Below, one piece after another: positions 25,809 through 33,687 of a DNA stretch of 34,073 bases. Within the stretch, counting starts at the first letter, position 1. Each line of letters begins with the position of its first letter. This DNA comes from an uncultured Gilliamella sp. (GTDB taxonomy: Bacteria > Pseudomonadota > Gammaproteobacteria > Enterobacterales > Enterobacteriaceae), in the NCBI GenBank assembly GCA_945291235.1, contig CALYQY010000012.1, forward strand, positions 1-34,073, written 5' to 3'. A program made the translations under genes and the position numbers. Under the pieces are notes generated by a model that did not search any database, was not told where the DNA came from, and worked only from the letters and a program-made list of their open reading frames with translations.

Positions 25809-27020
25809 TTAACGCAAGTTAACTAGTGTGTTGAGAATCTGATCTTGCGTTTTTATGGTTTGTGAGTTGGATTGATAATTACGCTGTGCAACAATCATAT
25901 TAACCAGCTCTTGGCTCATATCCACATTTGACGATTCAACAGCACCACTCATTAATGAACCTAACGTACCTGAGTTTGCCATACCTAAAACTTCAGCACC
26001 CGAATTAAGTGTTGCACGCCAATTGTTATTGCCTGCTGGCTCAAGTCCATTAACGTTAGCAAAATCAGCCATAGCAATTTGACCTAATAACATGGTTTGT
26101 TGGTTAGAATAAATACCAAAGAGCGAACCATCATTAGCGATACTGTAACCGACCAAATCGCCTGCGGCGTATCCGTCAACAACTGGGGTTTTAATGCTAC
26201 CGACTTCTTTGCCCATATTTTGCTGAGAGCTGTTCGTAAATGACAAAGTAAAACTGTTATCAGCAGAGCCATTAATGCCATTTAAATTAATGGTCATATC
26301 CGGATCGCTAATTAATTTACCGGTAGAGTCAAACTCCATTTGACCTAATTTTTGCAAGCTCGCCGTTGGATCACTACCGTCAAGGTAATGCACATCCCAT
26401 TGATTATCTGCCGTTTTAACATAAAACAGCTGAACATTACGTTGATTACCTAATGAATCATAAGTGGTTATTGTCGTTGAGTAATTGAAAGTATCAGCAT
26501 CAAGTGCATTTAATGGCTGCTTTTCAGGAACTTTACTGTTCGAATTTAAATTCGTTTGTAGTGAAGCTTTAGTCGTTGCCGAAGCATTTAACATCTCTTG
26601 TGATACTTTTAAAGGTTCTGGGGTTGCACCTTGTTGAATTTTAGGTGGTGTACCGGTGGCAAGGTAACCGGTTAATTGTAAACCGTCAGCAGAGATAATG
26701 TTTCTTTCAGCATCTAATTGAAATTGCCCATTACGGGTATAGTAAACTTGACCACTGCTATCAACCAAACGGAAAAAACCATTACCCGAAATAGCGACAT
26801 CTAAACTATTATTGGTTGCTGTGGTAGTGCCGTCATTGAAATTTTGCACAACAGCTGCAACTTTTACGCCCATACCGACTTTTGAGCCAGCATAGATATC
26901 AGCAAATGAGATACTGGCGCTTTTAAAACCGACTGTTGCCGAATTGGCAATATTATTACCAATTACATCTAATTGCTTTGAAGCAGCATTCATACCACTA
27001 ATTGCCTGAGAAAATCCCAT
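25809..27020 (-). CDS. flgE: Flagellar hook protein FlgE
   Basis: Builds the flexible hook. The ATG at 27020 (MGFSQAISGMNAASKQLDV) is chosen over the frame opening at 27062 because it matches the family N-terminus, follows AAAGGAG, and does not overlap flgD; it gives 403 residues (E. coli 402). NNIANSATVGFKSASISFAD and the end AQRNYQSNSQTIKTQDQILN are near-identical to enteric FlgE. The middle part is the more variable surface domain. Confidence 0.98.
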   Translation of the reverse strand: MGFSQAISGMNAASKQLDVIGNNIANSATVGFKSASISFADIYAGSKVGMGVKVAAVVQNFNDGTTTATNNSLDVAISGNGFFRLVDSSGQVYYTRNGQFQLDAERNIISADGLQLTGYLATGTPPKIQQGATPEPLKVSQEMLNASATTKASLQTNLNSNSKVPEKQPLNALDADTFNYSTTITTYDSLGNQRNVQLFYVKTADNQWDVHYLDGSDPTASLQKLGQMEFDSTGKLISDPDMTINLNGINGSADNSFTLSFTNSSQQNMGKEVGSIKTPVVDGYAAGDLVGYSIANDGSLFGIYSNQQTMLLGQIAMADFANVNGLEPAGNNNWRATLNSGAEVLGMANSGTLGSLMSGAVESSNVDMSQELVNMIVAQRNYQSNSQTIKTQDQILNTLVNLR

Positions 27021-27036
27021 GTGAACTTTATCTCCT

Positions 27037-27756
27037 TTAAAGAATTTGACGAACTTCGTCAATACTAATTGAACCGAGTATTCCTAAATCAAGTAATACT
27101 TTATTGTTAACCTTGCTATTAATAACGCCATAGACAACTGAATAAGATAATGCAGTTGATGACACTTTTTGCCCTTCGCTGGTTGCCTTAACGGTAAATG
27201 TGTAACTCCCGTCGGGTGCTGTTGTGCCGTCATTTAATTCACCATCCCAAGTAAATGAGCTTACCCCAGCAGGGATTGCGCCCAAATCAACTTCTCGTAC
27301 CACATTGCCATTTTCATCTTGAATGGTAATAATGACTGAGTCAGCATCACGAACAAGCTCAAACCCAAATGGTGTTGTAATGGTTTCTTTTTCAGTTTTA
27401 GAACCTTCAATATCAGAAGTGGCAACCAATATTTTATTGCCGGGCACCATAACGCCTTTACCAATCATATTACTGGCATTAACCGACAAGCTGTCATCAA
27501 TCTGACCGGAAACCATACCCAGTGTCGTATTAAGCCTTTCAATACCGGCTAACGTATTAATTTGCGCCAATTGTGATGTTAGTTGGCTATTATCCATTGG
27601 ATTGGTTGGGTCTTGATTCTTCATTTGTGCAATGAGCAAAGTTAAGAAATTATCTTGTAGCTCTTTACTGGAATTACCGTCAGATGAGCTTTTTTGCAGT
27701 GATTGTGGACTTTTTGTCGCAGATGATTCAGAAACAGACACATTAGAAATCCCCAT
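27037..27756 (-). CDS. flgD: Flagellar hook-capping protein FlgD
   Basis: Scaffold cap that directs hook polymerisation and is then discarded. It is 239 residues (E. coli 231). The N-terminal part contains LQDNFLTLLIAQMKNQDPTN, the family hallmark, and the C-terminal part a beta-rich domain with SFTWDGELNDGTTAPDGSYT (FLGD/FN3-like fold). GGGAG lies 6 bases upstream of the ATG. Confidence 0.97.
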   Translation of the reverse strand: MGISNVSVSESSATKSPQSLQKSSSDGNSSKELQDNFLTLLIAQMKNQDPTNPMDNSQLTSQLAQINTLAGIERLNTTLGMVSGQIDDSLSVNASNMIGKGVMVPGNKILVATSDIEGSKTEKETITTPFGFELVRDADSVIITIQDENGNVVREVDLGAIPAGVSSFTWDGELNDGTTAPDGSYTFTVKATSEGQKVSSTALSYSVVYGVINSKVNNKVLLDLGILGSISIDEVRQIL

Positions 27757-27769
27757 AAGCCACTCCCTA

Positions 27770-28174
27770 TTATTGTCCTAAAGTCAGTGTTTTTAGCATT
27801 AAACTTTTTGCCGTATTAATCACTTCAACATTAGCTTGATAACTGCGAGAGGCTGAAATAGTGTTTACCATTTCGGCAACCGGATCGACATTCGGTTTTT
27901 GAATATAACCTTGCTCATCGGCTAATGGATGATTGGGCTGATAAACTAAGTTCATTGGTGTTGGATCATCTATCACTTGAGCAACTTTTACACCAGAAAC
28001 ACGATTGGGATCCCCATAATTATCAACCTGAAAAATGACTTGTTTAGCTCGATATGCTTGACCGGAAGTACTGGTGACACTATCGGCATTGGCTAAATTA
28101 CTGGCACTCACATTCATTCGTTGCGACTGTGCCATTAAAGCTGAACCCGAAATCGAAAAAATTGAAAAACTCAT
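27770..28174 (-). CDS. flgC: Flagellar proximal rod protein FlgC
   Basis: Proximal rod subunit. It is 134 residues, equal to E. coli, with [20 protein letters not shown], the axial motif [12 protein letters not shown], the typical [14 protein letters not shown] segment, and the C-terminal [12 protein letters not shown] stretch (here [20 protein letters not shown]). AAGGA precedes its ATG. It starts 5 bases after flgB. Confidence 0.98.
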   Translation of the reverse strand: MSFSIFSISGSALMAQSQRMNVSASNLANADSVTSTSGQAYRAKQVIFQVDNYGDPNRVSGVKVAQVIDDPTPMNLVYQPNHPLADEQGYIQKPNVDPVAEMVNTISASRSYQANVEVINTAKSLMLKTLTLGQ

Positions 28175-28179
28175 TATCG

Positions 28180-28590
28180 TTATCCTTGCTGCAATACTGC
28201 CATTACATTTTTAAACTGCTCACCTAAAAAGGTTAAATTACTTTGATAATGGATAGCGTTATCCATAAAAGCTGTTCGTTCATGATCCATTTCAACCGTA
28301 TTACCGTCAGCAGACACTTGATAAGGAACTCGATAAAGAAGATCATAATTAAACTGATTTGATGAATTGACTTGAATATGATTTTTGGCAGTAATATTGA
28401 GTGTGACATGATTAATATTATGCTGATGATTAATAGCCTTTTTTAATTCACGATTAAAATCAATATCTCGAGCCTGATAGTTAGGCGTATCACTATTGGC
28501 AATATTTGCCGCTAATATCTCTTGACGCTGGTTGCGAATATTTAATGCTTGTTGATGAAAATTAACAAAAGTATCTAATTTATTTAACAT
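28180..28590 (-). CDS. flgB: Flagellar proximal rod protein FlgB
   Basis: Rod subunit and first gene of the minus-strand flg operon. It is 136 residues (E. coli 138). It contains [20 protein letters not shown] (about 22-41) with FNRELKKAI, the conserved FlgB signature, and a C-terminal segment [20 protein letters not shown]. The ribosome site is weak. It diverges from flgA across a shared control region. Confidence 0.98.
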   Translation of the reverse strand: MLNKLDTFVNFHQQALNIRNQRQEILAANIANSDTPNYQARDIDFNRELKKAINHQHNINHVTLNITAKNHIQVNSSNQFNYDLLYRVPYQVSADGNTVEMDHERTAFMDNAIHYQSNLTFLGEQFKNVMAVLQQG

Positions 28591-28620
28591 AAAATCATCT
28601 CATCTTTCTTGATGAAAAGA

Positions 28621-28711
28621 ATTTTAAGTGAATAAAAAAAAACTCATCGTACAAATAAAGATAAAAATTGTCCTTATTTCTACATTCAATCCGGTTTTGA
28701 TGAAGTAGAAT
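28621..28711. promoter_or_regulatory. Symmetric divergent FlhDC-dependent promoters of flgB and flgA
   Basis: The box spans 28645-28687: CATCG, TAC, AAATAAAG (28653-28660), 11-base spacer, CCTTATTT (28672-28679), CTA, CATTC. It matches the E. coli FlhDC consensus at about 20 of 26 informative positions by hand count. TAAAAT on the minus strand (28626-28621) and TAGAAT on the plus strand (28706-28711) each begin exactly 27 bases outside the core, placing the -35 regions under the outer box arms, as expected for an activator that overlaps -35. Confidence 0.65.
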
Positions 28712-28742
28712 TCAGTCATGGAATTTTTAAAAGCCAATCACT

Positions 28743-29405
28743 ATGACGATAATGATGAGATTTACATTATTCGCTTTATTGCTACTTAGCAGTAATATTT
28801 GTTTTGCTGACTTAATGAAAAAACAAATTAAAGATGTCGTATTACAACAATTGAGCATCAAAGAAATTGATAGCTTAGATATTAAGTACCTTTCAACTAA
28901 ACCCATTTTTAAATGCGATTTTCCGGTATTCACATTACTCAATAAAAGTAAATATTGGGGAAATATGACCTTGAGCGCTAAATGCAACAAAACGACACAA
29001 TACATTCAAATATATGTATCTGTGATAGGCAAATATTTTGTAGCCAACCAACCAATAAGCGCCGGTACACAAATTACGGAAGATCATATTAAAATGCGAT
29101 CTGGTCAATTAGATCAGTTACCGGCTAGTGTTATTATCGATAAAGCTGAAATTATAAATAAAATAGCCATACGCAATATCAATAATGAAGAGCCACTCAA
29201 ATCGGCAATGCTACAAAAAAATTGGCGCATTAAAGCTGGACAGATAGTAAAAGTGATGATCAATGGTGATGGATATTTAATTGCAACTAATGGTAAAGCA
29301 TTAAGTAATGGGGCTTTAGATGATCTTATTAACATTAAACTTCAATCAGGTAATATTGTTGAAGGTCTGGTTACCGAGCAAGGTATAACAATTCTTAACA
29401 AATAA
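28743..29405 (+). CDS. flgA: Flagellar P-ring assembly chaperone FlgA
   Basis: Periplasmic chaperone for FlgI polymerisation. It is 220 residues (E. coli 219). The signal peptide covers about 1-22 (LFALLLLSSNICFA). The C-terminal half holds the SAF-type domain: FVANQPISAGTQITEDHI, then KNWRIKAGQIVKVMINGDGY and a final GNIVEGLVTEQGI. No clear ribosome site is seen before the ATG. It heads flgA-flgM-flgN on the plus strand. Confidence 0.96.
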   Translation: MTIMMRFTLFALLLLSSNICFADLMKKQIKDVVLQQLSIKEIDSLDIKYLSTKPIFKCDFPVFTLLNKSKYWGNMTLSAKCNKTTQYIQIYVSVIGKYFVANQPISAGTQITEDHIKMRSGQLDQLPASVIIDKAEIINKIAIRNINNEEPLKSAMLQKNWRIKAGQIVKVMINGDGYLIATNGKALSNGALDDLINIKLQSGNIVEGLVTEQGITILNK

Positions 29406-29408
29406 AAT

Positions 29409-29435
29409 TAATGATTTTCTGATTTTTGCCGATAA
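29409..29435 (+). promoter_or_regulatory. Sigma-28 (FliA) promoter of flgMN
   Basis: TAATGATT (29409-29416, 6 of 8), an 11-base spacer, GCCGATAA (29428-29435, perfect). It lies in the 79-base gap between flgA and flgM, 49 bases before the flgM ATG. It lets sigma-28 raise its own antagonist, as in Salmonella. Confidence 0.9.
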
Positions 29436-29484
29436 TTGAACTAAACAGATTATTTAAACCTCAACATAAATCAAAGGAATTTTT

Positions 29485-29784
29485 ATGAGTATAGAGGCGA
29501 CTAAATTAGTGACAACAATATCTGGGGTACTTAGCCGAGATGTATCAGTTGAACAGCATAAAAATAAAAATGCATCGGTGCAAACCAAAGACAACGCATC
29601 ACAAAGTACTAACGTAAGTTTAAGCAAAAATACAATGACACTATTACAATCTACCCAAAGTGACATTGATATGGAAAAAGTTAACAACATCAAACAAGCG
29701 ATAACAAATGGAAGCTTAGTGATAAACCCCGACAAAATTGCCGACGAGCTGATTAAACAAACAATTGAAGATATGAAATGCTAA
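29485..29784 (+). CDS. flgM: Anti-sigma-28 factor FlgM
   Basis: Binds FliA and blocks late gene expression until it is exported through the finished hook-basal body. It is 99 residues (E. coli 97). The N-terminal half is polar and probably disordered. The C-terminal sigma-binding helices are recognisable: SDIDMEKVNNIKQAITNGSL and NPDKIADELIKQTIEDM. AAGGA precedes the ATG. It can be read from flgA (class II) and from its own sigma-28 promoter (class III). Confidence 0.97.
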   Translation: MSIEATKLVTTISGVLSRDVSVEQHKNKNASVQTKDNASQSTNVSLSKNTMTLLQSTQSDIDMEKVNNIKQAITNGSLVINPDKIADELIKQTIEDMKC

Positions 29785-29807
29785 TTTAGGTTTGAAGGAA
29801 AATAAAA

Positions 29808-30242
29808 ATGTTAGAATTAGATAACATCTTAACTAAAGTAACAGCCATGTTACACACACTTTCAGATATCCTACAAACTGAACAACAAATATTGACCAAT
29901 AAAAGTTCAATTAATCAGCTAAATGAAATAATCAATCAAAAAAGTAAACTCCTTATCGAGCTAAAATTACTCGATGAGCAACGCATCAAAGTAAGCAAAC
30001 AATTTGAGATTCAAACACCCTATAGCCAAGTTCCTGAGCTCGCTAAAAAGTGGCAAAAAATCACTGAGACAACCAAACAGCTTGCTCAAATCAATCGTGA
30101 TAATGGCATGATTATTCAAAATCGCTTAAATATCACAGAGCAAACCATAAATCATTTAAGAAGCTTAAATAATCCCGTTGTTTATACCAATAATGGTTAC
30201 CAACAAAACGAAACGATTTCATCAAAACGAGCTAAAGTTTAG
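29808..30242 (+). CDS. flgN: FlgK/FlgL export chaperone FlgN
   Basis: Cytoplasmic chaperone for the junction proteins FlgK and FlgL. It is 144 residues (E. coli 138), mostly helical with long Leu/Gln/Lys repeats; LLIELKLLDEQR and NGMIIQNRLNITEQTINHL agree with the family pattern. AAGGA lies before the ATG. Sequence is weakly conserved in this family, so position after flgM supports the call. Its clients' genes lie about 9 kb away, not adjacent. Confidence 0.93.
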   Translation: MLELDNILTKVTAMLHTLSDILQTEQQILTNKSSINQLNEIINQKSKLLIELKLLDEQRIKVSKQFEIQTPYSQVPELAKKWQKITETTKQLAQINRDNGMIIQNRLNITEQTINHLRSLNNPVVYTNNGYQQNETISSKRAKV

Positions 30243-30267
30243 TTCACCTTTGAATAGTTAATCTGTA

Positions 30268-30337
30268 AACGAGATAAATACCCTGTAAATTATGGTCTTT
30301 TCAAGCCAACAACTTTTCCAAGTTGCGTTCATACTAT
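30268..30337 (+). promoter_or_regulatory. Possible FlhDC-dependent promoter of flhBA with stem-loop
   Basis: AACGA, GAT, AAATACCC (30268-30283), 11-base spacer, GTCTTTTC (30295-30302), AAG, CCAAC resembles an FlhDC box at about 17 of 26 positions; the right half is poor. Weak -10-like CATACT/TACTAT lies at 30330-30337. The same gap holds CAACTT-TTCC-AAGTTG (30310-30325) inside a wider inverted repeat TTATGGTCT (30290-30298) / AGACCATAA (30358-30366). Confidence 0.3.
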
Positions 30338-30385
30338 TACGACCAAAAACCCTAAATAGACCATAAATCGGTATTTAATTCCAAA

Positions 30386-31516
30386 ATGGCTGACGATAGT
30401 GACTTAGATAAAAGTGAACAACCCACCGATAGCAAAATAAAAAAAGCTAAAGAAAAGGGACAGATTCCTCGTTCTCGTGAATTAACATCGTTAATAATAC
30501 TACTCGTTGGCATTATGTTATTTTGGAGTATGGGGACAAATTTAGTCAGAAACTTAATAACCATTATCCAAACGGCAATGAAGGTATCTTATCGAGTCGA
30601 CGACGATAAGCTAATGATATTTAATTTAGTCAATCTATTGACCGCCGGTTTTTGGGCTATTTTACCTATTTTTTGTGCTTTAGTTATCGTTGCAATCATT
30701 GCTCCAACTGGAGTTGGTGGTTTACTGTTTAGTCTGCAATCTATTAAACCTAATTTTAAAAAATTGAATCCCATTGCCGGATTTAAACGATTATTTAGTG
30801 GCAGAATTTTCTCTGAATTACTCAAAAGTGTCTTGAAAGTTATTTTAATTACTACCACTTCTGCGCTGTTTTTATTACACCACTTTCCTGACATGTTGGC
30901 ACTGCCCAATATGTATCTAAATAATGCCTTAGCAAAGGTAGTACAACTTTTAATAATTTGTGGGATATTGGCGGTTTTATCTTTAATTCCAATGGTTAGT
31001 TTTGACATTTTTTATCAGATCTGGAGCAATCTGAAAAAATTGAAAATGTCTAAACAAGAGATCAAAGACGAATTTAAAGAGCAAGAGGGCAACCCACAAA
31101 TCAAGGGGCGTATTCGCCAAATGCAACAGGCAATAGCAAGACGACGAATGATGAAAGATGCGGCGAAAGCAAATGTCATTGTGACTAACCCAACCCATTA
31201 TGCTGTCGCATTACAATACGACGAAAAAACCATGGCTGCACCTAAATTATTGGCTAAAGGCACGAATAAAATTGCTTTGCGGATTAAAGAAATCGCAAAC
31301 GAGCATAACATCCCACAATTAGAAGCGCCACCACTGGCACGTGCGCTATACCGACACGGCGAAATTGGTGAAACCATACCAGCTGAGTTATATACCGCCG
31401 TTGCTCAAATTTTGGCATGGGTCTATCAATTAAAACATTGGTATAAATATGGCGGTAATAAACCTATAGCACCGAATAATCTACCAATACCTGAATCATT
31501 CACCGTGAATAAATAA
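30386..31516 (+). CDS. flhB: Flagellar export switch protein FlhB
   Basis: Inner-membrane export protein whose self-cleavage lets FliK switch substrates from hook to filament. It is 376 residues (E. coli 382). The basic N-terminus (DKSEQPTDSKIKKAKEKGQI) is conserved; four membrane segments lie at about 34-54, 88-110, 145-165 and 185-208. The cleavage motif NPTH is at 268-271 in VIVTNPTHYAVALQYD, with the conserved APPLARALYR-type segment following. No good ribosome site precedes the ATG. No flhE follows flhA. Confidence 0.98.
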   Translation: MADDSDLDKSEQPTDSKIKKAKEKGQIPRSRELTSLIILLVGIMLFWSMGTNLVRNLITIIQTAMKVSYRVDDDKLMIFNLVNLLTAGFWAILPIFCALVIVAIIAPTGVGGLLFSLQSIKPNFKKLNPIAGFKRLFSGRIFSELLKSVLKVILITTTSALFLLHHFPDMLALPNMYLNNALAKVVQLLIICGILAVLSLIPMVSFDIFYQIWSNLKKLKMSKQEIKDEFKEQEGNPQIKGRIRQMQQAIARRRMMKDAAKANVIVTNPTHYAVALQYDEKTMAAPKLLAKGTNKIALRIKEIANEHNIPQLEAPPLARALYRHGEIGETIPAELYTAVAQILAWVYQLKHWYKYGGNKPIAPNNLPIPESFTVNK

Positions 31517-31532
31517 GGCAATCATTTTTGTT

Positions 31533-33623
31533 ATGTTGAAATCAAAACTACAGAATTTATTATCAATTAATACTCTAAAAAATGGCCACTATCAAATATT
31601 AGCTGGGCCGATGCTTATTTTATTGATCCTGTCGATGATGGTACTGCCTTTACCAGCCTTTATTTTGGATCTATTTTTTACCTTTAATATCGCTTTATCC
31701 ATTATTATTTTAATTGTGGCGCTATTTACTAAGCGTGTTCTTGATTTTGCGGCGTTCCCCACTGTTTTATTATTTGCCACTTTATTACGTTTATCTTTAA
31801 ACGTTGCCTCAACTCGTGTTGTATTATTAAAAGGACATACCGGTAGTGCAGCTGCTGGGCGGGTCATTGAGGCATTCGGGCATTTTTTAGTGGGCGGTAA
31901 TTTTGCAATCGGTATTGTTGTCTTTATTATTTTAGTCATAATTAACTTTATGGTTATTACCAAAGGCGCTGGTCGTATAGCAGAGGTTGGGGCTCGTTTT
32001 GCCTTAGACGGTATGCCAGGTAAACAAATGGCGATAGATGCCGATCTCAATGCCGGCTTAATTAACGAAGACGAAGCCAAATCCCGACGAGCAGAGGTAA
32101 CTCAAGAAGCCGATTTTTATGGCTCAATGGATGGGGCAAGTAAATTTGTCCGTGGTGATGCGATTGCTGGCCTACTCATCATGGCAATCACCATTATTGG
32201 TGGCCTACTCGTTGGTGTTATGCAACACGATATGACGCTATCTGACGCCAGTAAAACTTATGTATTATTAACCATTGGTGATGGTCTGGTTGCCCAAATA
32301 CCGTCGCTGATTATTTCAACCGCAGCGGGTGTGATTGTTACACGTGTTTCATCACAAGAAAATATCAGTGAACAGATGCTCAATCAGCTATTTAATAATC
32401 CGCAAGTTTTAATCTTAACAGCGGTTGTGATTGGTTTACTTGGATTAATTCCCGGCATGCCAAATATGGTTTTTTTAATCTTCACTGCATTTTTATCACT
32501 TATTGCGTGGTGGTTAACTAAACAGCAAAAGGCAAAACCGAAAAGTACCACCTTAAACACTGATGCACCAGCTACAACGCCAGCAAATAACGAAGCAAGT
32601 TGGTCTGATGTCAATATTGAGGATACTTTGGCAATGGAAGTCGGTTATGGGCTGATTCCAATGGTTGATCAAACACAAAATGGTGAATTATTAGGACGAA
32701 TCCGTAGCCTACGCAAAAAGTTTGCCCAAACATTTGGCTTTTTGCCGCCACAAGTCCATATCCGTGACAATCTTTCTTTAGCTCCTTATCAATATAAAAT
32801 ATTTATCAAAGGCGGAGAAATCGGTAAAGGGGAGATAATGAATAATAAATGGCTTGCGATCAATCCCGGTAATGTTACAGATAGCATCGAAGGTATCGCA
32901 ACCACTGAACCTGCTTTTGGATTACCGGCAATTTGGATAGATGAAAACAATAAAGAAAATGCCCAAATTTTAGGTTATACCGTAGTGGATACTAGCACCA
33001 TGATTGCAACTCATTTCAATCATTTATTACAACAATTTGCCAGTGAACTACTCGGGCGTTTAGAAACTCAAGAATTACTTGAACGCATAAAACAAGAAGT
33101 GCCCAAACTTATCGAAGACTTTATTCCGGGCGTGGTGTCTTTAACGACATTTCACAAAGTTCTACAAAATCTAATAGCGGAAAAAGTATCAATTCGTGAC
33201 ATGCGAACAATTATTGAAACAATAAGTGAACATGCACCAAACCAAAATGATGCTTATCAGTTACTGAGCATTGTTAGAATCGCTTTAGGAAGAGTTATTA
33301 CTCAACAATGGTTTCCCGGTACAGATCCAATTAATGTCATTGGACTGAATGTCAATTTAGAACGTTTGTTATTACAAGCAATGCAAAACACTAACAACGT
33401 TGAACCGGGATTAGCCGAACATATTATTCAACAAGTTCAGCAAGCAATTAATCAACAAGAAGCAATCGGTGCTCCGCCGGTATTATTAGTTAATCACACA
33501 TTAAGACCAATGCTATCGCAATTTTTAAGACCAAGCTTTCCACAGCTAGCGGTATTATCAAATTTAGAAATTACGGATAATAGAGAGATTAAAATGACAA
33601 CGCAAATTGGGGATGATAGTTAA
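31533..33623 (+). CDS. flhA: Flagellar export gate protein FlhA
   Basis: Large export-gate subunit whose cytoplasmic ring docks chaperone-substrate complexes. It is 696 residues (E. coli 692). The N-terminal half has about eight membrane segments, with PTVLLFATLLRLSLNVASTR and GAGRIAEVGARFALDGMPGK, the family signature (FHIPEP family); a linker at about 330-360 is Thr/Ala/Pro-rich; the C-terminal domain ends LRPSFPQLAVLSNLEI. It is 16 bases downstream of flhB. The ribosome site is weak. Confidence 0.98.
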   Translation: MLKSKLQNLLSINTLKNGHYQILAGPMLILLILSMMVLPLPAFILDLFFTFNIALSIIILIVALFTKRVLDFAAFPTVLLFATLLRLSLNVASTRVVLLKGHTGSAAAGRVIEAFGHFLVGGNFAIGIVVFIILVIINFMVITKGAGRIAEVGARFALDGMPGKQMAIDADLNAGLINEDEAKSRRAEVTQEADFYGSMDGASKFVRGDAIAGLLIMAITIIGGLLVGVMQHDMTLSDASKTYVLLTIGDGLVAQIPSLIISTAAGVIVTRVSSQENISEQMLNQLFNNPQVLILTAVVIGLLGLIPGMPNMVFLIFTAFLSLIAWWLTKQQKAKPKSTTLNTDAPATTPANNEASWSDVNIEDTLAMEVGYGLIPMVDQTQNGELLGRIRSLRKKFAQTFGFLPPQVHIRDNLSLAPYQYKIFIKGGEIGKGEIMNNKWLAINPGNVTDSIEGIATTEPAFGLPAIWIDENNKENAQILGYTVVDTSTMIATHFNHLLQQFASELLGRLETQELLERIKQEVPKLIEDFIPGVVSLTTFHKVLQNLIAEKVSIRDMRTIIETISEHAPNQNDAYQLLSIVRIALGRVITQQWFPGTDPINVIGLNVNLERLLLQAMQNTNNVEPGLAEHIIQQVQQAINQQEAIGAPPVLLVNHTLRPMLSQFLRPSFPQLAVLSNLEITDNREIKMTTQIGDDS

Positions 33624-33637
33624 TAAATTATCTGTTA

Positions 33638-33677
33638 AAACCTTACATAAAATGAAACAATATTGAATGTAAGGTTT
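33638..33677. terminator. Inverted repeat between convergent flhA and the edge gene
   Basis: AAACCTTACAT (33638-33648) and ATGTAAGGTTT (33667-33677) form an 11-base-pair stem with an 18-base loop. It sits in the 64-base gap between two convergent genes, so a two-way terminator is plausible, although no strong T-run follows on either side. Confidence 0.5.
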
Positions 33678-33687
33678 ACCCTATATA

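Noticed and set aside
30352..30378. AAATAG...GGTATTT pair just before the flhB ATG as an FlhDC box
   Set aside because: The distance between cores is 13 rather than 16-18 bases, and it lies too close to the start codon to leave room for a promoter.
30589..31008. 139-codon minus-strand open frame inside flhB
   Set aside because: Antisense shadow of flhB with no ribosome site or domain.
31592..32080. 162-codon open frame on the minus strand inside flhA
   Set aside because: Antisense shadow of a conserved membrane-protein coding region; composition is Lys/Ile/Thr-rich without recognisable domains, and the sense gene is certain.
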